DNA from: Deltaproteobacteria bacterium
Lineage (GTDB): Bacteria > Desulfobacterota > Deferrimicrobia > Deferrimicrobiales > Deferrimicrobiaceae
Length of the DNA: 64,000 nt
Assembly (NCBI GenBank): GCA_016218975.1
Contig: JACRCO010000001.1
Location: 1 to 64,000, forward strand
Direction of reading: 5' to 3'
The notes beneath the pieces were generated by a model. It was given only the letters and a program-made list of their open reading frames with translations, ran no database searches and was not told the DNA's origin. Every line of letters begins with the position of its first letter. Position 1 is the stretch's first letter. The translations under genes and the position numbers were made by a program. Shown one piece after another: positions 42,806 to 50,517 of the stretch.

Positions 42806-44560
42806 GTGGAGGAACAACGCCCCCGTGAGTGGGCGCTCAGGGCCCCTGCCCCATCGCTCGTAAGGGAACTCTCCGGCCGGACGGGGTTGTCTCCGACTCT
42901 GGCCGCCATCATGGCCAACCGGGGAATCTCGTCCGACGGAGAAGCAGAACGCTTTCTTTCCGGCACGATTCAAGACCTTTCCGACCCATTCTTGATGGAA
43001 GACCTGAAGAAAGCGGCTTCGCGCCTTGTCGACGCCGGGACACGAAACGAGCCTGTCCTTATCTACGCCGATTACGACGCCGACGGCGCCACCGGCGCCA
43101 CCTGCCTGTACCTTTTCCTGAAGGAGGCCTTTCCTTCCCTTCCCGTCCGGATCCACCAGAACCACAGGGTCCAGGAAGGGTACGGACTGCGTCCGGAACA
43201 ACTCGCTGCGGCGGCGGCGGGAGGGACGCGGATCGTAGTGACTGTGGATTGCGGCATCTCCGATGTCGAGGCGATCCGGGCAGCCGAGGACATGGGGATA
43301 GACGTGATCGTCACCGACCATCATCTGCCCGGCTCCGAACTCCCCGCAGCATTCGCCGTTCTCAACCCGAAACGCCGCGACTGCCGCTTTCCCGAAAAAG
43401 AGCTCGCCGGGGTGGGGGTGGTGTTCACGCTGGTCCGCGGCATCCAGCGGATTCTTTCCTGCTGCGTCCCGTCCGGCGGCGAGGGGGATTCGCGCACACG
43501 GCCTTACCTGGATCTTGTCGCGGTGGGAACGGTAGCCGACATGGTGCCGATGCGAGGGGACAACCGCATCCTCGTGAAGGCCGGTCTCGAGGAGATACGA
43601 ACGCGGCCGCGGCTTGGCGTGTCCGCCCTTCTCAAGGTGGCCGGCATCGAGCCGTGGACGGTGAACGAGTCCGACCTGGGGTTCAGGATCGGGCCGCGCC
43701 TGAACGCGGCGGGAAGGGTGGGGGAATCGCGGCGAAGCTCGGACCTTCTCGCCACTTCCGAGCCGGACCTGGCGCACCGCCTTGCCGCGGAGCTGAACGC
43801 CGACAATTCCCGGCGGCAGCGCGAAGAGGAGCGGATATTGCGGTCTGCTGAAGAAGCGCTCCGCTCGGGGCAGGGGGCTTCGACGCCGGGCGCCATCGTC
43901 CTTGCGGATCCCGAGTGGCATCTCGGCGTGCTCGGAATCGTTGCTTCCAAGCTTGCGGAGCGGCACTTCCTTCCAACCGTGCTGTTGCGTGTCGAGGGAG
44001 AGGATGCCAGGGGATCCTGCCGGAGCATCGAAGGGTTCCACCTGGTGGAGGCGCTTGCGGAGCTTTCGCACCTGCTTACCCGTTTCGGCGGGCACAGCCA
44101 GGCGGCGGGGCTGGCCCTTCCCGTCGCGAACCTGCCCTTGTTCCGCGAGGGCTTGAGCCGGATCGCCCACCGTGATGCGCGTTACTCGCCGCGCATCACG
44201 GTTGATGCGGAGGTGCGGCTGCGGGACATCTCCACTTCATTCATGGAAGAGCTCGACCGGATCCGTCCGTTCGGGGTTGGAAACGAAGAGCCGGTGCTTC
44301 TCTCACGGGGGGTCCGCGTCCTGCGCCGGAACCTGTTCGGCGCGGGAGGGCAGCATCTCAAGTTCGAGGTGTCGGGAGACGGCCGAAGATTCGAGGTTGT
44401 GGCGTTTCGCATGGCCGGGCTTTCCGTCGAGCAGGGAGACTGCCTTGACATACTGTTCTCGCCGCAGAGAGTCTACTTCCGGGGAAACAGGTCGGTCCGC
44501 CTCCTCCTCCGCGATGTCCGCCCCCATCGGCGCGACGCCGGGGAAGATTCCCCGAAATAG
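42806..44560 (+). CDS. recJ: Single-stranded-DNA-specific exonuclease RecJ
   Basis: 584 aa. A 5'-3' ssDNA exonuclease in recombination and mismatch repair. DHH-family motifs are complete: LIYADYDADGATG, VTVDCGIS, the DHH in VTDHHLPGSELP, and the DHHA1 motif TRFGGHSQAAGLAL. An OB fold with LSRGVRVLRRNLFG is at the C-terminus. The GTG at 42806 is used; upstream sequence runs into secF. The ribosome-binding site is only weakly AAGG-like, so translation may rely on coupling to secF. Confidence 0.94.
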   Translation: MEEQRPREWALRAPAPSLVRELSGRTGLSPTLAAIMANRGISSDGEAERFLSGTIQDLSDPFLMEDLKKAASRLVDAGTRNEPVLIYADYDADGATGATCLYLFLKEAFPSLPVRIHQNHRVQEGYGLRPEQLAAAAAGGTRIVVTVDCGISDVEAIRAAEDMGIDVIVTDHHLPGSELPAAFAVLNPKRRDCRFPEKELAGVGVVFTLVRGIQRILSCCVPSGGEGDSRTRPYLDLVAVGTVADMVPMRGDNRILVKAGLEEIRTRPRLGVSALLKVAGIEPWTVNESDLGFRIGPRLNAAGRVGESRRSSDLLATSEPDLAHRLAAELNADNSRRQREEERILRSAEEALRSGQGASTPGAIVLADPEWHLGVLGIVASKLAERHFLPTVLLRVEGEDARGSCRSIEGFHLVEALAELSHLLTRFGGHSQAAGLALPVANLPLFREGLSRIAHRDARYSPRITVDAEVRLRDISTSFMEELDRIRPFGVGNEEPVLLSRGVRVLRRNLFGAGGQHLKFEVSGDGRRFEVVAFRMAGLSVEQGDCLDILFSPQRVYFRGNRSVRLLLRDVRPHRRDAGEDSPK

Positions 44561-44581
44561 GACGGGCCGGAGATAGCTTAG

Positions 44582-45058
44582 TTGCCTGCCTGGAGGAAAA
44601 TCCGGGAGAAGCTGCACGAAGCCCTTGCCGGCGAGACGGATGCGAAGGCGCTGGCGGCAGGTTTCGCGGTCGGGGTGTTCTTCAGCTTCACCCCGCTGGT
44701 ATCCCTCCACACCGTCCTGGCGCTGATGGTGGCCTTCCTCTTCCGGCTCAGCAAGATCGCCGCGGCCGCGGGCGTGTGGGTGAACAACCCGTACACGATG
44801 CCTTTCGTTTTCTACGGCAGCTTCCGGCTTGGGGAATGGTTGCTCGGGAGGAAAGTCCCGCTGGCCTTCGACCGCTGGACGCTGGACGCCGTCCTCAAGG
44901 TGGCCGGACCCTGCATCGCGCCGCTGATGCTTGGAACCGCCATCGTCGGCCTTGCGGCGTCCGTCGCCGCCTATTTTATTGTCTACGGCATCGCCGTCAG
45001 GGTAAAATCTGCGCGGCACGAGCAGGAAGCGCAGCAGCGGAAGGAGGTTCAGTCGTGA
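44582..45058 (+). CDS. DUF2062 membrane protein
   Basis: 158 aa from a TTG at 44582. Two or three hydrophobic segments (AAGFAVGVFFSFTPLVSLHTVLALMVAFLF; PLMLGTAIVGLAASVAAYFIVYGI) and the VNNPYTMPFVFY pattern are typical of DUF2062, an inner-membrane family of unknown function. It sits between recJ (22 bases upstream) and speB (4-base overlap with GTG 45055). The TTG start has no strong RBS. Confidence 0.75.
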   Translation: MPAWRKIREKLHEALAGETDAKALAAGFAVGVFFSFTPLVSLHTVLALMVAFLFRLSKIAAAAGVWVNNPYTMPFVFYGSFRLGEWLLGRKVPLAFDRWTLDAVLKVAGPCIAPLMLGTAIVGLAASVAAYFIVYGIAVRVKSARHEQEAQQRKEVQS

Positions 45059-45945
45059 AGCCATACTCTGTAAGTTTCGGGGGGATCCCCGACAAGTACT
45101 CCTCCTGGAAGAATTCGGCTTTCGCCGTCATACCGTTTCCGATCGACACCACGACCACATACGTCTCGGGCGCCCGGAACGGTCCCAGGGCGATCCTGGA
45201 CGCCGCCTGCCACATGGAGCTCTTCGACGAGGAGAACAAGATCGAGCCGTACAGGGCCGGGATATTCACTGTCCCGGAAGTTCCGCTCGTGACCACCGGG
45301 CCGCTCCCCATGCTCAAGGACGTGGAGCGAAAGGTCAGGTCGGTCGTCAAGGCAGGGAAGTTTCCCGTTCTTCTCGGCGGGGAACACACGGGGACGGGAG
45401 CGGCGGTGGCGGCGCTGCGGAAGAAATACGGGGAGCTGACGGTCCTCCAGTTCGACGCCCACGCGGACCTGCGGGACCGCTACCTGGGGACCCAGTGGAA
45501 CCACGCATGCGTCGGGAGGCGCATACTCGACGCCGGCGCGAAGCTCGTCCAGGTGGGGATCCGCAGCATGTCCGAGGAGGAAGACCGGTTCCTGAAGAAA
45601 TCGGAAAACGTGAAGACCTTCTTCGCTTCCGAGGTGAAGTCCAACCTGGGCGACGTAACGAAGGGGATCGTCGGCGATCTCTCCGGGAACGTGTACGTCA
45701 CGGTCGACCTGGACGTTTTCGACACCGGCATCATGCCGGCCGTGGGGACGCCGGAGCCCGGCGGACTGAACTGGTACGAGGCTATCGACATCCTCAGGGA
45801 CGTCGTCCTGTCCGACTGCAACATCGTGGGATTCGACATCATGGAGCTGGCGCCGATACCCGGCATGGTGGCGCCGGATTTCCTGGCGGCCAAGCTGTGC
45901 TACCGCATGATGGGCTGGCTGTGCGCGAAGCGCGAAGAGCGCTGA
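45055..45945 (+). CDS. speB: Agmatinase / ureohydrolase
   Basis: 296 aa. The metal ligands of the arginase/agmatinase family are present: GGEHTGTGAAV, the DAHADLRD motif and the DLDVFD motif, with a C-terminal GFDIMELAPIPG. The pdaD neighbour suggests agmatine to putrescine rather than arginase activity. The GTG start at 45055 has AAGGAGG 7 nt upstream and overlaps the DUF2062 stop. Confidence 0.9.
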   Translation: MKPYSVSFGGIPDKYSSWKNSAFAVIPFPIDTTTTYVSGARNGPRAILDAACHMELFDEENKIEPYRAGIFTVPEVPLVTTGPLPMLKDVERKVRSVVKAGKFPVLLGGEHTGTGAAVAALRKKYGELTVLQFDAHADLRDRYLGTQWNHACVGRRILDAGAKLVQVGIRSMSEEEDRFLKKSENVKTFFASEVKSNLGDVTKGIVGDLSGNVYVTVDLDVFDTGIMPAVGTPEPGGLNWYEAIDILRDVVLSDCNIVGFDIMELAPIPGMVAPDFLAAKLCYRMMGWLCAKREER

Positions 45946-45975
45946 AAGAACCGACCCCGAAAAGGAGAACCGTAG

Positions 45976-46515
45976 ATGTTCGTACCCTCCAAGGTCTTTT
46001 TCACCAAGGGCGTCGGCCGGCACAGGGAACAGCTGACATCGTTCGAGCTCGCCCTGCGGGACGCCGGCATCGAGAAGTTCAATCTCGTGCAGGTGTCCAG
46101 CATATTCCCGCCGAAGTGCAAGATCGTCCGGAAAGAGGAAGGGCTGAAGCTCCTCTCCCCGGGCGAGATCGTATTCGTAGTCATGAGCCGGTGCCAGAGC
46201 GACGAACCCAGAAGGCTTATCGCCGCCTCGGTCGGCTGTGCGCTTCCCTCGGACCGCTCCGTGTACGGCTACCTTAGCGAGCACCATGCCTACGGTCAGA
46301 CCGAGAAGGTGGCCGGCGACTACTCGGAAGACCTCGCGGCGGCCATGCTCGCCTCCACGCTGGGCATCGAGTTCGACGAGGAGAAAAGCTGGGACGAGAA
46401 GAAGGAGGTCTGGAAGATCAGCGGTAAAATATACAAGTCCTTCAACATCACGCAGTCGGCGATCGTGAAGGACGAATATACCACTGTCATCGCCGCCGCA
46501 GTCCTCGTCATCTGA
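45976..46515 (+). CDS. pdaD: Pyruvoyl-dependent arginine decarboxylase
   Basis: 179 aa. This small pyruvoyl enzyme self-cleaves between two serines (here in [14 protein letters not shown], near residues 41-42) to form the pyruvoyl cofactor. It also has the acidic [17 protein letters not shown] motif and [17 protein letters not shown]. It decarboxylates arginine to agmatine, which the adjacent agmatinase would turn into putrescine. It lies 30 bases after speB and 14 bases before fabH. The enzyme is best known from archaea, chlamydiae and some deltaproteobacteria. Confidence 0.93.
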   Translation: MFVPSKVFFTKGVGRHREQLTSFELALRDAGIEKFNLVQVSSIFPPKCKIVRKEEGLKLLSPGEIVFVVMSRCQSDEPRRLIAASVGCALPSDRSVYGYLSEHHAYGQTEKVAGDYSEDLAAAMLASTLGIEFDEEKSWDEKKEVWKISGKIYKSFNITQSAIVKDEYTTVIAAAVLVI

Positions 46516-46529
46516 ATAAAGGGGGGGAC

Positions 46530-47522
46530 ATGAGAGGAGCGAGGATTCTCGGCACCGGGCGGGCGCTGCCTCCCCGCGTGGTAACGAACGCGGACCTGAC
46601 GAAGCTCATGGACACCACGGACGAGTGGATCGTCCAGCGAACCGGGATCCGCGAACGGCGGTATGTCGACGAGGGGACCGGATCGGCGGCGCTGGGTACC
46701 GCCGCCGCCAGGGCGGCCATCGACGCGGCGGGACTCTCGCCTGCCGATATCGAATTCATCGTATTCGCGACCTTGACGCCCGACTATTTCTTCCCCGGGT
46801 CGGGGGTGTTCGTCCAGGAGCAACTGGGAATTCCCACGGTCGGCGCACTGGACGTGCGCACGCAATGCACCGGGTTCCTCTATGGACTTTCTGTGGCGGA
46901 GGCCTACGTCAAGGGCGGGTTTCACGACCATGTCCTGGTCATAGGCTCCGAGGTCCACAGCACGGGGCTGGACTTCAGCACCGCAGGCAGGGACGTGACG
47001 GTCATCTTCGGCGACGGCGCCGGTGCGGCGGTCGTCGGGCCGGCCGAACACGGGGATGGGATCCTTTCATCCCATTTGCATTCCGAAGGCAAATACGCCA
47101 GGGAACTGATGCTTGAAGCCCCTGCGTCCGTAGAGAACCCCCGCATCTCCCACGAGATGCTGGACGCCGGCCGGCATTATCCGAAGATGAACGGGCGGTA
47201 CGTTTTCACGCACGCGGTGAGAAGATTTCCGGAAGTGATCCGGGAAGCGCTCGCGGCGAACGGCAGGTCAATCGGGGACTTGTCCATCGTGATCCCACAC
47301 CAGGCAAATCTGCGGATCACCCAGGCGGTTGCGGGTGCGCTCGGAGTCCCGGTGGAAAAGGTGTTTTCCAACATCGAGAAGTACGGAAACACCACTGCGG
47401 CATCGATACCGATCGCCCTCGACGAGTGCGTCGGACAGGGAAAGATCCGGAAAGGGGACCTGGTCTGCCTTGCGGCCTTCGGGTCGGGGTTCACCTGGGC
47501 GTCGACGCTGATCCGCTGGTAG
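46530..47522 (+). CDS. fabH: Beta-ketoacyl-ACP synthase III
   Basis: 330 aa. Starts fatty-acid elongation by condensing acetyl-CoA with malonyl-ACP. The catalytic triad is visible: Cys113 in RTQCTGFLYGL, His in IPHQANLRI, and Asn in KYGNTTAASIP. DEWIVQRTGIRERR, FGDGAGAAVVGP and AFGSGFTWASTLIRW at the end complete the family pattern. Closeness to pdaD (14 bases) suggests co-transcription but no functional link is evident. Confidence 0.95.
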   Translation: MRGARILGTGRALPPRVVTNADLTKLMDTTDEWIVQRTGIRERRYVDEGTGSAALGTAAARAAIDAAGLSPADIEFIVFATLTPDYFFPGSGVFVQEQLGIPTVGALDVRTQCTGFLYGLSVAEAYVKGGFHDHVLVIGSEVHSTGLDFSTAGRDVTVIFGDGAGAAVVGPAEHGDGILSSHLHSEGKYARELMLEAPASVENPRISHEMLDAGRHYPKMNGRYVFTHAVRRFPEVIREALAANGRSIGDLSIVIPHQANLRITQAVAGALGVPVEKVFSNIEKYGNTTAASIPIALDECVGQGKIRKGDLVCLAAFGSGFTWASTLIRW

Positions 47523-47551
47523 CACGCGGGCCGAAAGAGGTTTATCGCGTA

Positions 47552-48010
47552 TTGGTCAGTATCCGGGAGATGGGGCAGTCGGACCTCGACGCCGTGATGG
47601 CCATCGAGGAGGTTTCTTTCCCCACGCCCTGGTCCCGGCAGTTGTTTATCGAGGAGATCGGCCGCTCGTTTTCGGATGCGCTCGTCGCCGTTTCCGCGGA
47701 GTGCGGGGAAGTTCTCGGTTATTCGGTCTGCTGGACCGTCGCGGAAGAATCCCACCTGTTGAACATCGCGGTCCGTCCCGATGCGCGCGGGCGGGGGGTG
47801 GGAAGATCTCTCCTGCGGGAAAACATCCGCAGGGGCGCAAAGGCGGGCGCCGTGCTGATACACCTGGAGGTCAGGGCGGGAAACCGCGCCGCCCTCCGTT
47901 TGTACGCGCGGGACGGATTCTCCTTCCGGGGGATCAGGAGAGGGTACTACACGGACACGGGGGAGGACGCCATTCTGTTATCGAGAGCGTTGGGGGAATC
48001 GGATGCATAG
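47552..48010 (+). CDS. rimI: Ribosomal-protein-alanine N-acetyltransferase (GNAT)
   Basis: 152 aa from TTG 47552. The GNAT motif A is seen in LLNIAVRPDARGRGVGRSLLREN, with the N-terminal EVSFPTPWSRQLFIEEI and the C-terminal LEVRAGNRAALRLYARDGF / RRGYYTDTGEDA, typical of RimI. It acetylates the N-terminus of ribosomal protein S18. An ATG at 47570 is a possible alternative. A longer open frame overlaps the end of fabH and is not used. It overlaps pyrK by 8 bases. Confidence 0.88.
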   Translation: MVSIREMGQSDLDAVMAIEEVSFPTPWSRQLFIEEIGRSFSDALVAVSAECGEVLGYSVCWTVAEESHLLNIAVRPDARGRGVGRSLLRENIRRGAKAGAVLIHLEVRAGNRAALRLYARDGFSFRGIRRGYYTDTGEDAILLSRALGESDA

Positions 48011-48833
48011 CACTTATGGCGGGATGCAGTTCGTTGCAGGCAGCATCTTGCGGAACGAGGCCCACGGGGAGCTCTTCTACCGCCTGGAAGTTTCCATCCC
48101 GGGACCGGTGGAATTCACCCCCGGCCAGTTCGCCATGGTTTCCGGCTGGCCCGGGAACGATCCGCTTCTTCCGAGGCCGCTTGCGATCTTCCGGTCCGGC
48201 ATCGCGCCGAAAGGGAAATTCTCCGTCGACTTTGTTTACAAGGTCGTCGGCAGGGGGACCGCGCTGCTTTCAGGCATGCATCCAGGGGAAAGCCTCTCGC
48301 TCACGATCCCGTTGGGCAGGGGGTTCGACCTGAAGAAGGGTGGCCGCACTTACTGGCTCGTAGGCGGAGGCGTCGGCTTTTCTTCGGTCTTCCCGGCTGC
48401 GGTCGCGCTCGCGCGCAACAAGGCGGAATTCGAGATGTTCCTGGGCGGCCGCACGCGCCGGCAGCTCCCGCCGAGGGAGCTCACGCCCGCCGGGTCTTCG
48501 CCCGGACATATCCACCTGTGCACGGAAGACGGCACCGCCGGGTTTCATGGAAGAGTCACCGACGCCGTCCGTGAGCGGATGGCGTCCCTCTCCGGCGACG
48601 CGGCTTCACGGCTGACGATCCTTGCGTGCGGCCCGCGCGACATGCTCAAGGAGCTTGCGCGCGCGGCGGCCGAACGCGGCACGGAAATGCAGGCGGCGCT
48701 GGAAAACCACATGGCATGCGGGTTCGGCGTCTGCTGGGGCTGCGTCGTCGCGCTGCGCGAGGGGGAAGGCGTCGCCTACCGCCGGGTCTGCAAGGATGGG
48801 CCGGTGTTCGACTACCGGGAGGTCGTATGGTGA
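48003..48833 (+). CDS. pyrK: Dihydroorotate dehydrogenase B electron-transfer subunit
   Basis: 276 aa. Ferredoxin-reductase-like protein with an FAD domain (LLPRPLAIFRSG), an NAD-binding region (LVGGGVGFSSVFPAAVALA), and a C-terminal 2Fe-2S site. The cluster motif is CGFGVCWGCVVALREGE and a fourth Cys in RRVCKDGPVF. PyrK passes electrons from PyrD to NAD or another carrier. It overlaps rimI by 8 bases and pyrD by 7 bases, so the pair is translationally coupled. Confidence 0.92.
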   Translation: MHSTYGGMQFVAGSILRNEAHGELFYRLEVSIPGPVEFTPGQFAMVSGWPGNDPLLPRPLAIFRSGIAPKGKFSVDFVYKVVGRGTALLSGMHPGESLSLTIPLGRGFDLKKGGRTYWLVGGGVGFSSVFPAAVALARNKAEFEMFLGGRTRRQLPPRELTPAGSSPGHIHLCTEDGTAGFHGRVTDAVRERMASLSGDAASRLTILACGPRDMLKELARAAAERGTEMQAALENHMACGFGVCWGCVVALREGEGVAYRRVCKDGPVFDYREVVW

Positions 48834-49744
48834 AACCGGACCTGTCCGTATCCATTGGGTCGCTCAGGGTGAAAAATCCCGTGATGAGCGCGTCGGGCAC
48901 CTTCGGATACGGCCTCGAATACTCCCCTTTTTACGACATCTCGCGGCTCGGGGCTATCGTGGTGAAGGGCTTGTCCCTCGCGCCGACCGCCGGGAACCCG
49001 CCCGGCCGCATCGTCGAAACGTCCTCCGGCATGCTGAACGCCATCGGGCTCCAGAACATAGGCGTCGAGAGGTTCGTGAAGGACGTCGTTCCGCGGCTCG
49101 AAGACGCCGGGGCCACGTTCGTCGCGAACATCTACGGGAAGACGCCCGAGGAATACGAAGAAGTTTCCCGGCGTCTTTCGGAGGTATCCTCGCTTGCCGC
49201 AATCGAAGTCAACGCTTCCTGTCCCAACGTGAAGGAGGGAGGGATGGCGTTCGGTTCCACACCGGAGGGCATATCGCGCCTCACCGGGCGGGTTCGGGAG
49301 GCCACGGGGAAGCCGCTCTGGGTGAAGCTCAGCCCCAACGTGGCGGATATCGCCTCCATCGCGGCAGCGGCCGAGGCTTCCGGGGCGGACGCCGTCTCTC
49401 TCATAAATACGATCATCGGGATGGCGGTGGACCACAGGACCCGCAAGACCAAACTGGCGAACGTGACAGGCGGGCTGTCGGGGCCGGCGATAAAGCCCGT
49501 GGCGCTGCGGATGGTGTGGGAGACGTGCAAGAGAGTGAAGATCCCCGTTATAGGGATCGGGGGGATACAAACCGCCGCGGATGCGTTGGAATTCCTCCTG
49601 GTGGGTGCTTCGGCGGTCCAGGTCGGGACGGCGAACTTCCGGAACCCGAAAGCGTGCATGGAGATCCTGGAAGGGATCGAGACGTTCCTGCGCGAGGAGC
49701 GGCTGGCCGGTATCGGTGAGTACCGGGGGACGCTGGCCAGGTAG
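48827..49744 (+). CDS. pyrD: Dihydroorotate dehydrogenase B catalytic subunit
   Basis: 305 aa. FMN TIM-barrel enzyme of pyrimidine synthesis. N-terminal NPVMSASGTFGYGLEYS, the active-site cysteine in IEVNASCPNVKEGG (class 1B), SLINTIIGMAVDHRTRK, TGGLSGPAIKPVALRMVWE and GIGGIQTAADALEFLLVGASAVQVGTAN. ATG 48827 has GGGAGG upstream, 7 bases before the pyrK stop. It ends the pyrK-pyrD pair; an unrelated promoter follows at 49768. Confidence 0.96.
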   Translation: MVKPDLSVSIGSLRVKNPVMSASGTFGYGLEYSPFYDISRLGAIVVKGLSLAPTAGNPPGRIVETSSGMLNAIGLQNIGVERFVKDVVPRLEDAGATFVANIYGKTPEEYEEVSRRLSEVSSLAAIEVNASCPNVKEGGMAFGSTPEGISRLTGRVREATGKPLWVKLSPNVADIASIAAAAEASGADAVSLINTIIGMAVDHRTRKTKLANVTGGLSGPAIKPVALRMVWETCKRVKIPVIGIGGIQTAADALEFLLVGASAVQVGTANFRNPKACMEILEGIETFLREERLAGIGEYRGTLAR

Positions 49745-49767
49745 GGGAGCGGATCTTAAGAAATGAC

Positions 49768-49797
49768 TTGTCGGCGCTTTCCTAATCCTTGTATAAT
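49768..49797 (+). promoter_or_regulatory. Sigma-70 promoter ahead of rimP leader / small RNA
   Basis: TATAAT at 49792-49797 is a perfect -10, preceded by TTGTCG at 49768-49773 with 18 bp spacing. Transcription would begin near 49804, 60 bases after pyrD. Confidence 0.7.
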
Positions 49798-49803
49798 CAG
49801 GTT

Positions 49804-49908
49804 TCGGGCTGAAGCTGACGGTTTGCAGGGCGGAATGTATGGGCGCCCGCAGCTTGGCCAGAATGGTGTGATGTATTATTGAAAGTGGGCTTAGCCCACT
49901 TTTTTTTT
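49804..49908 (+). ncRNA. Predicted small RNA or attenuated leader ahead of rimP
   Basis: The span from the predicted start near 49804 to the terminator at 49908 is about 105 nt and has no good open frame. It can fold: GCTG and CAGC enclose GGGCG/CGCCC around 49812-49853. Then an unpaired stretch leads to the 9-bp terminator. Because rimP starts only 121 bases beyond, this could be a free small RNA or a leader that attenuates the rimP-nusA-infB operon. It does not match the tRNA, SRP or 6S forms I can recognise. Confidence 0.5.
49882..49908 (+). terminator. Rho-independent terminator upstream of rimP
   Basis: AAAGTGGGC (49882-49890) and GCCCACTTT (49894-49902) form a 9-bp stem with a TTA loop, followed by a run of T to 49908. 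The stem and tail are oriented for plus-strand transcription. It sits between the promoter at 49768 and the rimP coding region, so full-length transcripts of rimP-nusA need read-through, an anti-terminator, or another promoter in the repeats. Confidence 0.85.
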
Positions 49909-49909
49909 C

Positions 49910-50014
49910 GCAGCCATGGAGGGCTGCGTGCCGCGGAGGCCATGGAGGGCCGGGAGCGGCCTGCAGCCATGGAGGGCTGCGTGCCTCGGAGGCCATGGAG
50001 GGCCGGGAGAGGCC
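49910..50014. repeat. Two tandem 53-bp hairpin repeats upstream of rimP
   Basis: Two near-identical tandem units (49910-49962 and 49963-50014), each with two hairpins: GCAGCC-ATGGAG-GGCTGC (49910-49927; 49963-49980) and GGCC-ATGGAG-GGCC (49938-49951; 49991-50004). Each loop is ATGGAG, matching the CCATGGA(T/C) hairpins at 215-275 and 26430-26486. The block lies between the terminator and the rimP GTG, where it would be transcribed in the 5' untranslated region. Confidence 0.75.
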
Positions 50015-50028
50015 GATGTGAGTCCTTC

Positions 50029-50517
50029 GTGAAAACGGACATCGAAAAGATAGAGGCCCTGGTCGCCGAGGTGGCCGGGGAAGAATTGGTGGAAGTCTTC
50101 GACCTCAACGTCATGAGGGAAGGCCCGCGGACGGTGATCCGCGTCTTTCTCGACCGCGAGGGAGGGATCCGGATGGGCGACTGCGAATCGTTCAGCCGCA
50201 AGATGAGCGCGGTGCTCGACGTGAACGACCCGATGCCGGGTCCATACGTCCTCGAGGTTTCATCGCCGGGTCTCGACAGGAAGCTGGTCAAGCCGGCACA
50301 TTTCGCCGCGGCGGAAGGAAAGCGCCTGCGCGTGGCGCTGACGGAGCCGATCGAAGGCAGCAGGAACTACACGGGGACGCTCGTGAGGGCGAACGAGGAC
50401 GGATTCGAACTCGAGCGGGAAGGAAAGACCTTCCTGTTTCCTTACACCGCCGTGCGCAAGGCGAACCTGGACATTTCCCAGGAGGAACTTTTCGGGAAGG
50501 GAAAGAAAAAGAGATGA
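50029..50517 (+). CDS. rimP: Ribosome maturation factor RimP
   Basis: 162 aa from the GTG at 50029. RimP is needed for 30S subunit maturation. Visible blocks: KIEALVAEVAGEELVEVFDLNV, EGPRTVIRVFLDREGGI, the conserved YVLEVSSPGLDRKLVKPAHF, and the C-terminal AVRKANLD. A longer frame from TTG 49879 would translate the hairpin repeats and the terminator, so it is rejected. It overlaps nusA by 4 bases. Confidence 0.93.
   Translation: MKTDIEKIEALVAEVAGEELVEVFDLNVMREGPRTVIRVFLDREGGIRMGDCESFSRKMSAVLDVNDPMPGPYVLEVSSPGLDRKLVKPAHFAAAEGKRLRVALTEPIEGSRNYTGTLVRANEDGFELEREGKTFLFPYTAVRKANLDISQEELFGKGKKKR

Noticed and set aside
49910-50014. Tandem repeats considered as a CRISPR array
   Set aside because: Only two directly adjoining units with no spacers and internal hairpins; no cas genes nearby.
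49879-50028. N-terminal extension of RimP from a TTG at 49879
   Set aside because: It would translate the terminator and hairpin repeats, and RimP homology starts only after GTG 50029.
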